A stretch of 64,000 bases of DNA from Muribaculaceae bacterium. GTDB lineage: Bacteria > Bacteroidota > Bacteroidia > Bacteroidales > Muribaculaceae. The notes under the pieces are model-generated. The model ran no database searches. It saw only the letters and a program-made list of their open reading frames with translations, and had not been told where the DNA came from. The stretch spans positions 44,271 through 108,270 of the forward strand of contig JAFYYG010000046.1 of the NCBI GenBank assembly GCA_017557625.1, given 5' to 3'. Below, in pieces: positions 49,633 to 59,214 of this stretch. Each line of letters begins with the position of its first letter. Position 1 is the stretch's first letter. Position numbers and translations under genes: made by a program.

Positions 49633-50478
49633 ATGAAACTTTTTAGGATTATATTTGCCATAACATTAGTGGGCTGGTTTTATCCGGTATCGGCTCAAAT
49701 CACCCACATAGGCAAGGATCAAGAGAAATTCAATGTTGACAGTCTCATACACGACTTCGACAACCGTCCGTTTTTTGGTATTTTCAAAGACAATTATTTT
49801 GCGCTAGGTACGGCACTGAACCAAAAACCCAACGAGTACAACAGTGACGTGAAGTTCCAAATCAGTTTCCGTCAGCGCCTAACAAAATCGATATTGCCCT
49901 TCCATAGCCACCTCTTCTTGAGCTATTCACAAAAGGCGATGTGGAACATCTTTGAGGAGTCGTTGCCGTTCCATGACTTGAACTTCAATCCTGGAATTGG
50001 TGTGCAAGCCCCCATTTTTAATAAGGGACGGCTGATAGGAAATGCCACGATTATGGTTGAGCATGAGTCCAACGGCCGTGATGGTGAGGCGTCGCGCAGC
50101 TGGAATAAAATTTCGTTTGCCGGCTCTGCTTATATCGACCGTCGCCTGATGGTTCATGGCAAGGTGTGGATTCCCATCATTGATGGCCAGCAGAACAAGG
50201 ACATTCTCAAGTACAGCGGTATTTTCCAGGCTGGAGCTCAGTTTCTCTCAAATAATAAACGCTGGGTTGCCGACGTGACCTTTGTGAAGCGTCAGGGTTG
50301 GAATTTCAGCTTCAACACCATCATCAATGTGGGCTTCCGCATCCGCGAGAAGGACAACCAGTTCCTTATGCTGCACTTCTATGACGGCTATGGCGAGAAC
50401 ATGCTCGACTACAACAAGTACCACTGCCGCCTGAGACTGGGATTGCTCATCCGCCCGTCGTTCTTCAGCGATTTCTAA
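49633..50478 (+). CDS. pldA: Outer membrane phospholipase A
   Basis: Signal peptide MKLFRIIFAITLVGWFYPVSA. The OMPLA active site is intact: H144 and S146 in EHESNGRDG and N158 in SRSWNKISF, the same spacing as the classic His-Ser-Asn triad. The rest is a 12-strand barrel pattern ending in aromatic Phe (SFFSDF). The enzyme hydrolyses acyl chains of phospholipids that reach the outer leaflet, keeping the outer membrane asymmetric. Length (281) is typical. A DUF4421 protein gene follows on the same strand. Confidence 0.9.
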   Translation: MKLFRIIFAITLVGWFYPVSAQITHIGKDQEKFNVDSLIHDFDNRPFFGIFKDNYFALGTALNQKPNEYNSDVKFQISFRQRLTKSILPFHSHLFLSYSQKAMWNIFEESLPFHDLNFNPGIGVQAPIFNKGRLIGNATIMVEHESNGRDGEASRSWNKISFAGSAYIDRRLMVHGKVWIPIIDGQQNKDILKYSGIFQAGAQFLSNNKRWVADVTFVKRQGWNFSFNTIINVGFRIREKDNQFLMLHFYDGYGENMLDYNKYHCRLRLGLLIRPSFFSDF

Positions 50479-50484
50479 ATAATT

Positions 50485-50555
50485 CAAGTTTCACTTGAAG
50501 TTTAGAGTTTAGAGGTTAATGGCGCTTCGCGCAGGTTAGAGTTTAGTGTTTAGAG
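50485..50555. repeat. Degenerate gtttagag repeat
   Basis: Copies of gtttagag(g/t)tta around a gcgcttcgcgc hairpin core, filling the gap between pldA and the DUF4421 gene. Confidence 0.5.
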
Positions 50556-50567
50556 GTTAGAGAGACT

Positions 50568-51794
50568 ATGAACTGTGAACTAAGAACTATCTTGATGTTG
50601 ATGCTCATGCTTTGCGTGCCTGTGCTGTCGTGGGGACAGGAGGCGGAGCAACTTGTTATGCCCGTGCAGCAAGACACCGTTATGGTGCAGCAAGACTCCG
50701 TTCCGCACCTAAACAAACTCCAGCAGTTGAAGCAGGGTGTCACGCAACGTATCAACGACAAGCTCAATGAACCTTACGACACCACTCGCGACAGCCGTTA
50801 TTGGTGGCGAGCAATGAAGCATGGCAAAATCAACTTCAAGGACAGCACGATGGGTTATCCCAAGTTCGTCATGTTCTGCTATAATACATACGTGTGGGGC
50901 GACAAGGCTTTCAACAGTTACGACACCGCCTATGTGAAAGGCACTGGCAAGAACTGGAAACTCATCCTCAAGAGCGAGAACTGGGTGGATAGCTATGTGG
51001 GCACTCCTTTCAAGGATGTGAGGGTGCTGATGAACAGTAACTTGGTGTCGAACATTGGTGTGTCGCTATCGTTCATGGCGGTTAGTTTGGGCTACTCGAT
51101 TAGCATCAGCAACCTGCTCCATGGCGGCAAGGTGTCGAACAAGGCAGAGTTCTCTTTCACCTGCGCACGATTCACCGCCGATGCCTACTATTGGGAAAAC
51201 CAGAACGAAATCAATGTCATCTATACCGACAAGAACATTGACGATGAGCGCCACAAGTTCAGGCAGTCGGGAATAAGTCGCAAGGCGATGGGTTTGACAG
51301 CCTATTATTTCTTCAACAACCGCCGCTATGCCCAGGCCGCAGCCTATTGCTTCTCGAAGTATCAGAGACGCAGCGCGGGCTCATTCTTGGCGGGGCTCAG
51401 TCTCCAGCATTTTGACGTGAAAGTTGATGTGGACCAGCTCGCCGACGAAGCGCACGCCTATATCCCTGAAGGAACTGCCCCTCCACGCATCCTCTACAAC
51501 GACTACTGCTTACTGGTGGGCTACGGTTATAACTGGGTGCTGGGACCAAAATGGCTGTTGAATGTCACTTTCACTCCCTATCTCGGCTATCGCTACAACA
51601 TCCTGCCGCAGCCAGGCGAGAAGCAGAGCGACATATCGCTCAACCTGCGAGGTCGCATTGGTGTGGTCTATAACCACAAAAACTTCTTCATGGGTCTTCA
51701 AGGCTATGCTGACCATCATCGCTACAGTAAAAACGACAGCCGCCTTGTAAACTCCTTGATACAATTCACCGCATTAGCAGGAATCAGATTCTAA
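50568..51794 (+). CDS. DUF4421 family protein, probable outer membrane barrel (408 aa)
   Basis: Signal peptide at the start (ILMLMLMLCVPVLSWGQ), a Gln/Val-rich linker, then the DUF4421 pattern: RYWWRAMKHGKINFKDST, YNTYVWGDKAFNSYDTAYV, and alternating strands that suit a barrel (GVSLSFMAVSLGYSISI, YCLLVGYGYNWVLGPKW). It ends in Phe (ALAGIRF), as barrel proteins do. The function of the family is not known. Only 39 bases separate it from the efflux adaptor gene, so it may be part of that operon. Confidence 0.75.
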   Translation: MNCELRTILMLMLMLCVPVLSWGQEAEQLVMPVQQDTVMVQQDSVPHLNKLQQLKQGVTQRINDKLNEPYDTTRDSRYWWRAMKHGKINFKDSTMGYPKFVMFCYNTYVWGDKAFNSYDTAYVKGTGKNWKLILKSENWVDSYVGTPFKDVRVLMNSNLVSNIGVSLSFMAVSLGYSISISNLLHGGKVSNKAEFSFTCARFTADAYYWENQNEINVIYTDKNIDDERHKFRQSGISRKAMGLTAYYFFNNRRYAQAAAYCFSKYQRRSAGSFLAGLSLQHFDVKVDVDQLADEAHAYIPEGTAPPRILYNDYCLLVGYGYNWVLGPKWLLNVTFTPYLGYRYNILPQPGEKQSDISLNLRGRIGVVYNHKNFFMGLQGYADHHRYSKNDSRLVNSLIQFTALAGIRF

Positions 51795-51833
51795 TATCAC
51801 ATAAAAGATATATTAACATTAAATTAAAACTAA

Positions 51834-53093
51834 ATGATTAAAAATAAATTATATATTTGGGTTGTTTTAATTAGCATGAGCATCGGTTTCTTGGTGTCAT
51901 GCAAGATTGACATGCCTAAAGAGACGGAATCGTCGTTTGAGACTATGACGGTGAAGAAAACCGATATAGAGATTCCCATCAAGTTCAGCGCAAAGATGAA
52001 AGGCCAGTCCGATGTGACCATTTCGCCTCAGGTGAGCGGTCAGCTGATGAAAATATGTGTTACCGAAGGCCAGCAGGTGAGTGCGGGCCAGACACTTTTT
52101 GTCATCGACTCCCGCAATGCCCAAAACGATTTGCAATCGGCGCAAGCCTCTGTTCAGTCGGCTCAGGCTAACGTTCAGTCGGCTCAAGCCAGCCTTCAAT
52201 CGGCTCAAGCTAACTTGCAGTCGGCTCAAGCCAAGGCCAATAGCGCCAAACTTGAGTATGAGAGCAACAAGAACCTCTATGACAAGAAAATCGTGAGTAA
52301 ATATACTCTTGATACCTCTGAAAATAACTATAAGCAGGCGCAAGCCGCTGTGGGGCAAGCTAAGGCTTCGGTAGAACAGGCTCGTGCCACGGTGGAGCAG
52401 GCAAGGGCAGCGGTATCCCAAGCACAAACTGGCGTTAGCCGCGCAAGGGTGAACCTCGGTTTGTGCACCATAACTTCTCCAGTATCGGGTGTTGTGGGTT
52501 CAATCAACGTGCGTGCTGGTGACCAAGTTACTCCTATGACTCAGCTCACTGTCGTCAGTGGCAACCGCCAGATGGAGGCAGAGTTCTCGGTAACAGAGTC
52601 TCTTCTTGAGGCTGGCGTGACCTCGGGTTACAATGCTAACGATAAATCAAAGATTATCGCTGCTCTCCCCGATGTGACATTCATAATGAAGAATGGCACA
52701 GAATATCCTCATAAAGGCCGCGTCTCCAGCATAACAGGTGTGGTTGACGCTGCAACGGGTTCGCTGACATGCAAAGCAATCTTCCCTAACCCCGAAGGTC
52801 ACTTGTATTCGGGTATTCAGGGCACTTTGGTAATGCCCATAAGCGAGAAGGACGTGATGGTGATACCCCAGAGTGCTGTTGTGCGTCTGCAAGACAAGTC
52901 GTTGGTTTATAAAGTTAAATCCGACAGTACTGCTACTGCAGTTACTGTAGTTACTACCGATGCCGGCAACGGCAAGGATTTCATTGTGACCGAGGGCCTC
53001 AATGTTGGCGACCGCATCGTGACCGTTGGAGCCAACAATTTGCAAGAAGGTCAGAAGGTCATATTCTCTTCCGAAGCTAAAAAGGAAAAATAG
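51834..53093 (+). CDS. RND efflux periplasmic adaptor (membrane fusion protein, AcrA type)
   Basis: Lipoprotein signal ending in GFLVSC at about residue 23. The lipoyl half-domain opens with DVTISPQVSGQLMKI; a helical hairpin follows (about 85-200). The second lipoyl half is LCTITSPVSGVVGSINVRAGDQV, followed by the beta-barrel and membrane-proximal domains. The first hairpin arm is built from nearly perfect seven-residue repeats (QSAQASV, QSAQANV, QSAQASL, QSAQANL), an extreme coiled coil. It links the pump at 53097 to the outer membrane factor at 56446; three bases separate it from the pump gene. Confidence 0.92.
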   Translation: MIKNKLYIWVVLISMSIGFLVSCKIDMPKETESSFETMTVKKTDIEIPIKFSAKMKGQSDVTISPQVSGQLMKICVTEGQQVSAGQTLFVIDSRNAQNDLQSAQASVQSAQANVQSAQASLQSAQANLQSAQAKANSAKLEYESNKNLYDKKIVSKYTLDTSENNYKQAQAAVGQAKASVEQARATVEQARAAVSQAQTGVSRARVNLGLCTITSPVSGVVGSINVRAGDQVTPMTQLTVVSGNRQMEAEFSVTESLLEAGVTSGYNANDKSKIIAALPDVTFIMKNGTEYPHKGRVSSITGVVDAATGSLTCKAIFPNPEGHLYSGIQGTLVMPISEKDVMVIPQSAVVRLQDKSLVYKVKSDSTATAVTVVTTDAGNGKDFIVTEGLNVGDRIVTVGANNLQEGQKVIFSSEAKKEK

Positions 53094-53096
53094 CCC

Positions 53097-56000
53097 ATGA
53101 AGAATAACATATTCATCAACAGATATGTGATGGCATGCGCTATATCGATTGTCATCACGCTGGTGGGTGTGATCTGCATGAGCACATTGCCCATTGAGCA
53201 GTATCCCAACATTGCGCCGCCCACGGTGCGCGTCTCTACATCTTACACAGGTGCCGACGCTAACACTATCATGAAATCGGTGGTGCAACCACTTGAAGAA
53301 AGTATAAACGGTGTGCCGGGCATGACATACATAACCAGTTCGGCGTCGGCATCTGGCGATGTCTCAATTCAGGTGTATTTCGAACAAGGCACCGACCCCG
53401 ACCTTGCCGCCGTTAACGTGCAGAATCGTGTCAGCAAAGCCACTGCTCTGCTGCCTTCGGAGGTTACGAAGGTGGGTGTTCAGGTGATGAAACAGCAGAG
53501 CAACATCCTGCACATTGGCGCGCTGAAGAGTGTTGACGGAAAGTATGACACCGATTTCATCGCCAACTATATTGATATTAACGTGCGTCCCCGACTGATG
53601 CGTATCACCGGCGTGGGCGACGTGATGGCGTTAGGTAACACCTATGCGCTTCGCATCTGGCTCAAGCCCGATGTGATGGCACAGTATGGTCTAGAACCCA
53701 ACGACGTGTTTGCCGCCATAGGTGGTCAGAGCTTCGTCGCCGCCACTGGTTCGCTGGGTGAGCAGTCGGAGAACGCTTACCAGTACTCGATGGAGTACAA
53801 GGGAACTCTGAAGACCGTTGAGGAGTTCAACGACATTGTGCTTCGCTCCAGCGATGGTGGTCACCTGTTGCATTTGGGCGATGTCGCCAAGGTGGAAATT
53901 GGAGCCGTGAGCCATAACTTCACGTCAAACATCGACGGCAAGCCTGGAACTATATATATGGTGTTCCAGGCTCCAGGTGCCAATGCTACCGAGGTAAACG
54001 CCCGAATCAACAAGCTTTATGAGGAGCTTAAACCGACAATGCCCGCTGGCTTGGAGTTTGAGATATTGGAGACAAGCGACGACTTTCTTTTCGCCGCCAT
54101 CCACAACGTGGTTGAGACACTCGTCATTGCCATCATCCTCGTAATCCTTGTAGTATATTTCTTCCTTCAGAGCTTCAAGGCGACGGTTATCCCGTCAATT
54201 TCGATTGTTGTATCGTTGTTGGGAACGTTTGCCATTGTGTCGCTCGCAGGATTCTCGCTAAATATCCTGACATTGTTTGCGTTAGTACTTGCCATTGGTA
54301 CTGTGGTGGATGATGCCATTGTCGTCGTCGAGGCGGTGATGGCGAAGATGGAAGGTGGCATCACCGACCCCAAGCAGGCCACCCGCGAAGCCATGAGCGA
54401 TGTGTCGATAGCCGTTATTTCTTGTACCCTGGTGTTTATGGCGGTATTTATCCCCGTGGCATTCATGCCAGGCACCTCGGGTTCGTTCTTCACGCAGTTT
54501 GGTGTGACTCTTGCATCGGCAGTGGGTCTATCGTGCGTGTCGGCGTTGACGCTGTGTCCGGCACTTTGTGCAATCATGATGCGCTTCTCTAAGGACAGGA
54601 AGGAGAAAAAGAATCTGAACTACTATGTCACGAAAGCATATTCAGCAAGTTACAATGCAATCTTAAAGAAATATAAGAAGAGTGTTGGTGGTTTTATCAA
54701 GCGACCATGGATATCGTGGACACTGCTCGCCATCGCTGCTGTATTGCTGTTTATCTTCATGCGAGGCTTGCCATCGGGACTTGTGCCTCAAGAAGACCAG
54801 GGCGTTTTCTTCGCCGAGGTGCGCGCTCCAGAGGGTTGCACCCTGCATGAGACTCAAGAGATAGTCAAAAAGGTGGAGGAAAAGGTTAAGAAGATTCCTG
54901 AACTGGAGAGCTATGCCGTGGTAAGTGGCTACGGTATGATGGCCGGTCGTTCTGGAAGTTGCTATGCCACACTTATTATCCGCCTGAAAAACTGGGACGA
55001 CCGCCCGGGAATGAACCATAATATCATGCTTGTCTATGGCCGTTTCGCTATGGACTGCAAGGACATAAAGAATGCGAAGGTAATCCCCTTCCAGATGCCG
55101 CAGGTACCTGGCTACGGTTCCAATAGCAGTGTGAACCTAGTGTTGCAAGACATGCAGGACCGCCCGATGTCGGAGTTTAATGCCGATGCCACTAAGTTCC
55201 TGGAGAAGCTTAATGAGCGTCCCGAGATTATGATGGCGATGTCAACCTACTCTGAGCGCTTCCCGAAATATCAGGTTGACGTGGATGCTACTCAGTGTGA
55301 CCGCGCTGGTGTGTCGCCGGCAGCAGTGTTGCGTACGCTTGGTTCTTATTGTGGCGGCTCTTACGTGGGTAACTTCAACCAATTTGGCAAGGTGTATCGC
55401 ATCATTGCCAACGCTTCGCCCGAATACCGCCTTGACCCCTCGTCGCTTAACAATATCTTTGTGCGCGTGCAAGGCGGCAAAATGGCGCCTATCTCAGAAT
55501 TTGTGACGTTGAAGGAGGTCGTTGGTTCGGCATCGGTTGATCACTTCAACTTGTTCCAAAGTATTACTTGCGGCGTTATGACCGCCAGCGGATACTCCGA
55601 GGATGATGCCCACAAGGCCATCGCCGAGGTGTTCAAGGAGGAGATGCCTAATGGCTACAGCTACGAGTATGGTGGCATGTCGCGCGAGGTGGAGGAGGCA
55701 TCGGGCTCTAATGCGACTGCCCTCATTTATGTTATTTGTGCAATCCTCATCTATCTAATCCTGGCTTCGCTATATAACTCGTGGTTCACGCCTTGGGCTG
55801 TGCTGCTCAGTGTACCATTTGGACTTATGGGTTCGTTTGGCGCAGTATGGCTTGTTTCGCTGCTCCACCTGCCAGGTATGGAGAACAACATCTACTTGCA
55901 GACGGGTGTAATTATGCTTATAGGATTGTTGGCAAAGACTGCCATCCTCATCACCGAGTTTGCTTCAGAGCGTCGCGCTCAGGGTCTAAGCATCCGCGAC

Positions 56001-56444
56001 GCTGCCTTCGCTGCTTGCGAGGATCGTCTGCGCCCCATCTTGATGACAGTTGTCACGATGATTGCGGGTATGATTCCACTCATCATCGCTGGTGGCGCTG
56101 GTGCCAACGGTAACCGTGTTCTCGCCCTCGGCGTTACTGCAGGTATGGCAGTGGGCACCCTCGCCCTGCTCTTCGTCGTTCCCGCCTTCTTTATTGTGTT
56201 CCAAAAGTTGCATGAAAGATTTCAAGGCAAAACAGTGGCAGAAACTGTTGAACCTGCAACTGAAACAGTTGAAGACAACAAAGAAACACTTGCACCAGTG
56301 AAAGAAACAGTTCAAGACGATAAAAAAATCGATGATACAGCAGCAGAACCAGTTGAAGAAGCTAAAGCCGAGATTGCAGAGGCTAAAGAAGCGATTGATG
56401 ATGCTAAAGATATTATTGAAGACGAGAAAACAACCGAAGAATAA
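53097..56444 (+). CDS. RND multidrug efflux pump, inner membrane (AcrB/HAE1 type, 1115 aa)
   Basis: Twelve membrane helices with two large periplasmic loops. The proton-relay aspartates are present in TM4 (GTVVDDAIVVVEAVM), and the GMSREVEEASGS region matches the AcrB porter domain. The family is usually 1030-1050 residues long; here a hydrophilic tail of about 65 residues rich in Glu/Lys/Thr with heptad-like repeats (ETVEPATETVEDNKET, EEAKAEIAEAKEAIDD) follows the last helix. The pump exports drugs, bile salts or similar compounds with the adaptor upstream and the factor downstream. Its stop is one base before the ATG of the outer membrane factor. Confidence 0.93.
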   Translation: MKNNIFINRYVMACAISIVITLVGVICMSTLPIEQYPNIAPPTVRVSTSYTGADANTIMKSVVQPLEESINGVPGMTYITSSASASGDVSIQVYFEQGTDPDLAAVNVQNRVSKATALLPSEVTKVGVQVMKQQSNILHIGALKSVDGKYDTDFIANYIDINVRPRLMRITGVGDVMALGNTYALRIWLKPDVMAQYGLEPNDVFAAIGGQSFVAATGSLGEQSENAYQYSMEYKGTLKTVEEFNDIVLRSSDGGHLLHLGDVAKVEIGAVSHNFTSNIDGKPGTIYMVFQAPGANATEVNARINKLYEELKPTMPAGLEFEILETSDDFLFAAIHNVVETLVIAIILVILVVYFFLQSFKATVIPSISIVVSLLGTFAIVSLAGFSLNILTLFALVLAIGTVVDDAIVVVEAVMAKMEGGITDPKQATREAMSDVSIAVISCTLVFMAVFIPVAFMPGTSGSFFTQFGVTLASAVGLSCVSALTLCPALCAIMMRFSKDRKEKKNLNYYVTKAYSASYNAILKKYKKSVGGFIKRPWISWTLLAIAAVLLFIFMRGLPSGLVPQEDQGVFFAEVRAPEGCTLHETQEIVKKVEEKVKKIPELESYAVVSGYGMMAGRSGSCYATLIIRLKNWDDRPGMNHNIMLVYGRFAMDCKDIKNAKVIPFQMPQVPGYGSNSSVNLVLQDMQDRPMSEFNADATKFLEKLNERPEIMMAMSTYSERFPKYQVDVDATQCDRAGVSPAAVLRTLGSYCGGSYVGNFNQFGKVYRIIANASPEYRLDPSSLNNIFVRVQGGKMAPISEFVTLKEVVGSASVDHFNLFQSITCGVMTASGYSEDDAHKAIAEVFKEEMPNGYSYEYGGMSREVEEASGSNATALIYVICAILIYLILASLYNSWFTPWAVLLSVPFGLMGSFGAVWLVSLLHLPGMENNIYLQTGVIMLIGLLAKTAILITEFASERRAQGLSIRDAAFAACEDRLRPILMTVVTMIAGMIPLIIAGGAGANGNRVLALGVTAGMAVGTLALLFVVPAFFIVFQKLHERFQGKTVAETVEPATETVEDNKETLAPVKETVQDDKKIDDTAAEPVEEAKAEIAEAKEAIDDAKDIIEDEKTTEE

Positions 56445-56445
56445 A

Positions 56446-57822
56446 ATGAAAAAAATTGCAATCATATTAAGTATAGGTGTTTTGTTCCTTATCTCCGCAA
56501 GCTGTAGCTCCTTTAAAAGCTTGTATGACAAATATGAGCCAAATACCCAGATACCTCCCAATGTAATAGGTGTTGATGGAACATTAGGCGGCGATGCGCC
56601 CGCTCCGCTGTCGTGGCGGGAATTTTTCAGCGACCCATTGTTGCAGCAGCTCATCGACTCGGCATTGGTGCGCAATACCGACCTCAACTCGGCACGCATC
56701 GCTATCGAGCAGAGCGAGACATCGTTGGAGATGGCAAAGAAGTCGATTCTGCCATCACTGTTTTTCTCGCCATCGGGAACTATCGCCAACTTCAACAGCA
56801 ACACGTCAAAGACCTACAATGTGCCGTTGCAGGCTAGTTGGGATATGGGCTCTATAGGGTCTTACACCAATAAAAAACGCGCCGCCAAAGCCGTGCTCCT
56901 TCAAACTCAGACGCGTGAGGAGGCAATTCGTGCTAATCTTATATCAACTGTGGCTCAGCAGTATTGCTTGTTGCAATTACTTGATATGCAGTTGGAGATT
57001 CTCACTCAGACCGATAGCCTGTGGGCTGTTTCATTGGAGGCCGAAAAGGTGCTTTGGGAGAACGGCAAGATTTATTCTACCGCCGTCAATCAGCTGGAGT
57101 CATCGTGCCTGAGCGTGAAGACACAGATTGTGGATGTGAAGCGTAATATACGCGGTGTGGAAAATGCCATCTGCCGAATATTGGCCATCCCTCCACAGCA
57201 CATAGACCGCACTCCATGGGGAAGTTTCTCCATGCCGAAATTGGTCAATGAGGGCATCTCGGCACAGATGCTGATGTATCGTCCCGACATACGTCTCGCC
57301 GATTATGCCATGGAAGAGGCATTCTACAATATGCAGACCGCTCGTTCGGCATTCTATCCGGGGCTCTCGCTATCAGGTACACTCGGGTGGACCAACAGCG
57401 CCGGCGGGGCAGTCATCAACCCCGGTAAGATATTGACCAGCATAGTTGCCTCTATTGCTCAGCCCATCTTTGCCCGCGGCCAGCTGAAGGGCAACCTGGA
57501 GATAGCGAAACTCAACCAGGAGAACCTTCGCAACAAGTATGTGCAGACTGTCATCGATGCTGGAAACCAGGTGAACGAGGCTATTGCCGACTGCCAAGCG
57601 GCAAGTGAGAAATATGGCTACTATCACCGCCAAGTGGAAGTGCTCCATGATGCCTACAATGGCACCCACGAACTGATGGATAACGGCAAGGCCAACTATC
57701 TTGAAGTGCTGACTGCCCAGGAAACCTTGCTCAGCGCCCAAATCAACGAGGCGGCTAATATGTATGACGCCGCTAGAGCAGTCATCGCACTTTATATCGC
57801 ATTAGGCGGTGCCACTAGGTAA
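56446..57822 (+). CDS. Outer membrane efflux factor, NodT/OprM family lipoprotein
   Basis: The start at 56446 (MKKIAIILSIGVLFLISASC) gives a lipoprotein signal and follows the pump stop by one base; a longer in-frame version would lie inside the pump gene. The TolC fold is visible as two repeats with long helices (DPLLQQLIDSALVRNTDLNSA, YRPDIRLADYAMEEAFYNMQT, ARSAFYPGLSLSGTLGW). It forms the outer membrane channel of the tripartite pump. Length (458) is typical. A terminator follows at 57843. Confidence 0.92.
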   Translation: MKKIAIILSIGVLFLISASCSSFKSLYDKYEPNTQIPPNVIGVDGTLGGDAPAPLSWREFFSDPLLQQLIDSALVRNTDLNSARIAIEQSETSLEMAKKSILPSLFFSPSGTIANFNSNTSKTYNVPLQASWDMGSIGSYTNKKRAAKAVLLQTQTREEAIRANLISTVAQQYCLLQLLDMQLEILTQTDSLWAVSLEAEKVLWENGKIYSTAVNQLESSCLSVKTQIVDVKRNIRGVENAICRILAIPPQHIDRTPWGSFSMPKLVNEGISAQMLMYRPDIRLADYAMEEAFYNMQTARSAFYPGLSLSGTLGWTNSAGGAVINPGKILTSIVASIAQPIFARGQLKGNLEIAKLNQENLRNKYVQTVIDAGNQVNEAIADCQAASEKYGYYHRQVEVLHDAYNGTHELMDNGKANYLEVLTAQETLLSAQINEAANMYDAARAVIALYIALGGATR

Positions 57823-57842
57823 CAGAGCGCGGCAATAATCAC

Positions 57843-57878
57843 AAAGTGGGTTCTCACGATGAGTGCCCACTTTTTTGT
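57843..57878 (+). terminator. Terminator of the efflux operon
   Basis: Perfect 8-bp stem (aaagtggg / cccacttt) with a 15-base loop and a run of six T. Confidence 0.75.
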
Positions 57879-57896
57879 GTGGTGAAGAAAAATTAT

Positions 57897-57904
57897 TATC
57901 TTTG
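57897..57904 (+). promoter_or_regulatory. Promoter of the porin gene
   Basis: TATCTTTG 19 bases before the chosen start; no clear -33 TTTG. Confidence 0.5.
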
Positions 57905-57922
57905 CAGTGGACAAACAATGAA

Positions 57923-59107
57923 ATGGCAACGAATTTTTATATAAAACTGATTGTGGCGATTCTCGCCATAGTTCCTGTTATGGCAGTGGCCGCCGAGGAT
58001 GTGACTCCTGCCAGTGAGAAGAAGATAGCAGTGAGTGTGTCAACTCTCAACACCAGCGACAGCGCGGTGATGGCCACTAAGCCTCAAGACGGTGAGCGAC
58101 CTGTGCAGCCGTTGAATATCCACATCGGGCCGAGCAAGCTTACGCTGTTTGGCTATGCACAGACACAGTTTGACATGACAAAGACGGGAGACGAGACAAA
58201 GAACTCGTTCAGCATGACGCGCGTTATCCTGATGGCGAATGCCGAATTGACGCGCAAACTCAGCTTTTTCCTGATGATTGATGTGGCCTCGACGCAAGCG
58301 CCTAAGCATCTGCATGAATACTATGCACAATATGCTTTCATTCCCGAATTTAAGGTTAGGGTGGGGCAGTTCAAGACGCCTTACACGCTTGAGAACATAA
58401 TCTCGCCCACATTGCTTGGCACCGTGAACCTCAACGAGGGCACGCGATACATGGCAGGCATCGCTGGCGACCCGCTTTATGGCAACTATGTGGGGCGTGA
58501 CCTCGGAGCGATGATTACCGGCGACGCCATCAAGGCGCGCGACGGACATTATTTCCTTAATTACAGTATAGGGGTGTTTAACGGCGCCGGCATGAACTTG
58601 CGTGATAACAATAATCACAAAGATGTGGCGGCGATGCTCAACGTGCTGCCCACTAAGGATATAACCCTCTCAGGCTCATTTATCATAGGCAAAGGCAATG
58701 CCCAGGCCGATGATATGTTCGGAACCATCGCTCAAGGCACCGATTACACCCGCAACCGCTGGAGTGTGGGAGCTGAAGCCAAATGGAAGCCGTTGAAGCT
58801 ACGCACCGAGTATATGGGCGGCAAGAACGGCGACATCAAGAACCGCGCCTTCTATGCCGAGCTTTGGTGCCGCCTGTTCCGCAACTTCGACGTGGTGCTC
58901 GACTACGACTATCTCGACAAAAACACATCCTTAAGCAAGGATATGCGTGAAGCGATGCCCGCCTGGACTCGCACCAACAACTACCTTGTGGGCCTTCAGT
59001 ATTGGGTATATAAGGCATGCCGCATCAGCACGCAATTCATCTACAGCGACCGCAACATCGGCCCCGACACGAAATCATGGCTGACGCAGTTCCAGATAGC
59101 GTTTTAA
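57923..59107 (+). CDS. Outer membrane porin, OprO/OprP-like (394 aa)
   Basis: The start at 57923 (MATNFYIKLIVAILAIVPVMA) gives a signal peptide and fits the promoter; an upstream ATG would add 20 unrelated residues and overlap the promoter. After a linker, LTLFGYAQTQFDMT begins a barrel with alternating strands, RVGQFKTPYTLENIISP being the typical porin O/P block, and the C-terminus is aromatic (LTQFQIAF). Such porins pass phosphate or other anions, but specificity cannot be read from the sequence. It stands alone between two terminators or repeats. Confidence 0.8.
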   Translation: MATNFYIKLIVAILAIVPVMAVAAEDVTPASEKKIAVSVSTLNTSDSAVMATKPQDGERPVQPLNIHIGPSKLTLFGYAQTQFDMTKTGDETKNSFSMTRVILMANAELTRKLSFFLMIDVASTQAPKHLHEYYAQYAFIPEFKVRVGQFKTPYTLENIISPTLLGTVNLNEGTRYMAGIAGDPLYGNYVGRDLGAMITGDAIKARDGHYFLNYSIGVFNGAGMNLRDNNNHKDVAAMLNVLPTKDITLSGSFIIGKGNAQADDMFGTIAQGTDYTRNRWSVGAEAKWKPLKLRTEYMGGKNGDIKNRAFYAELWCRLFRNFDVVLDYDYLDKNTSLSKDMREAMPAWTRTNNYLVGLQYWVYKACRISTQFIYSDRNIGPDTKSWLTQFQIAF

Positions 59108-59109
59108 CT

Positions 59110-59213
59110 AATGCATAATGCACAATGCATAATGTATAATGTATAATGTACAATCACCTTATTCTCACCTCCATCTTCGATAAACGATAAACGACCAACG
59201 ATAAACGAAAGAA
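59110..59213. repeat. Degenerate cataatg and cgataaac repeats
   Basis: Runs of gcataatgcacaatg/tataatgtataatg units, then aaacgataaacgacc/aacgataaacg, filling the gap before the BASS gene. It resembles the other degenerate intergenic repeats of this chromosome. Confidence 0.6.
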
Positions 59214-59214
59214 A

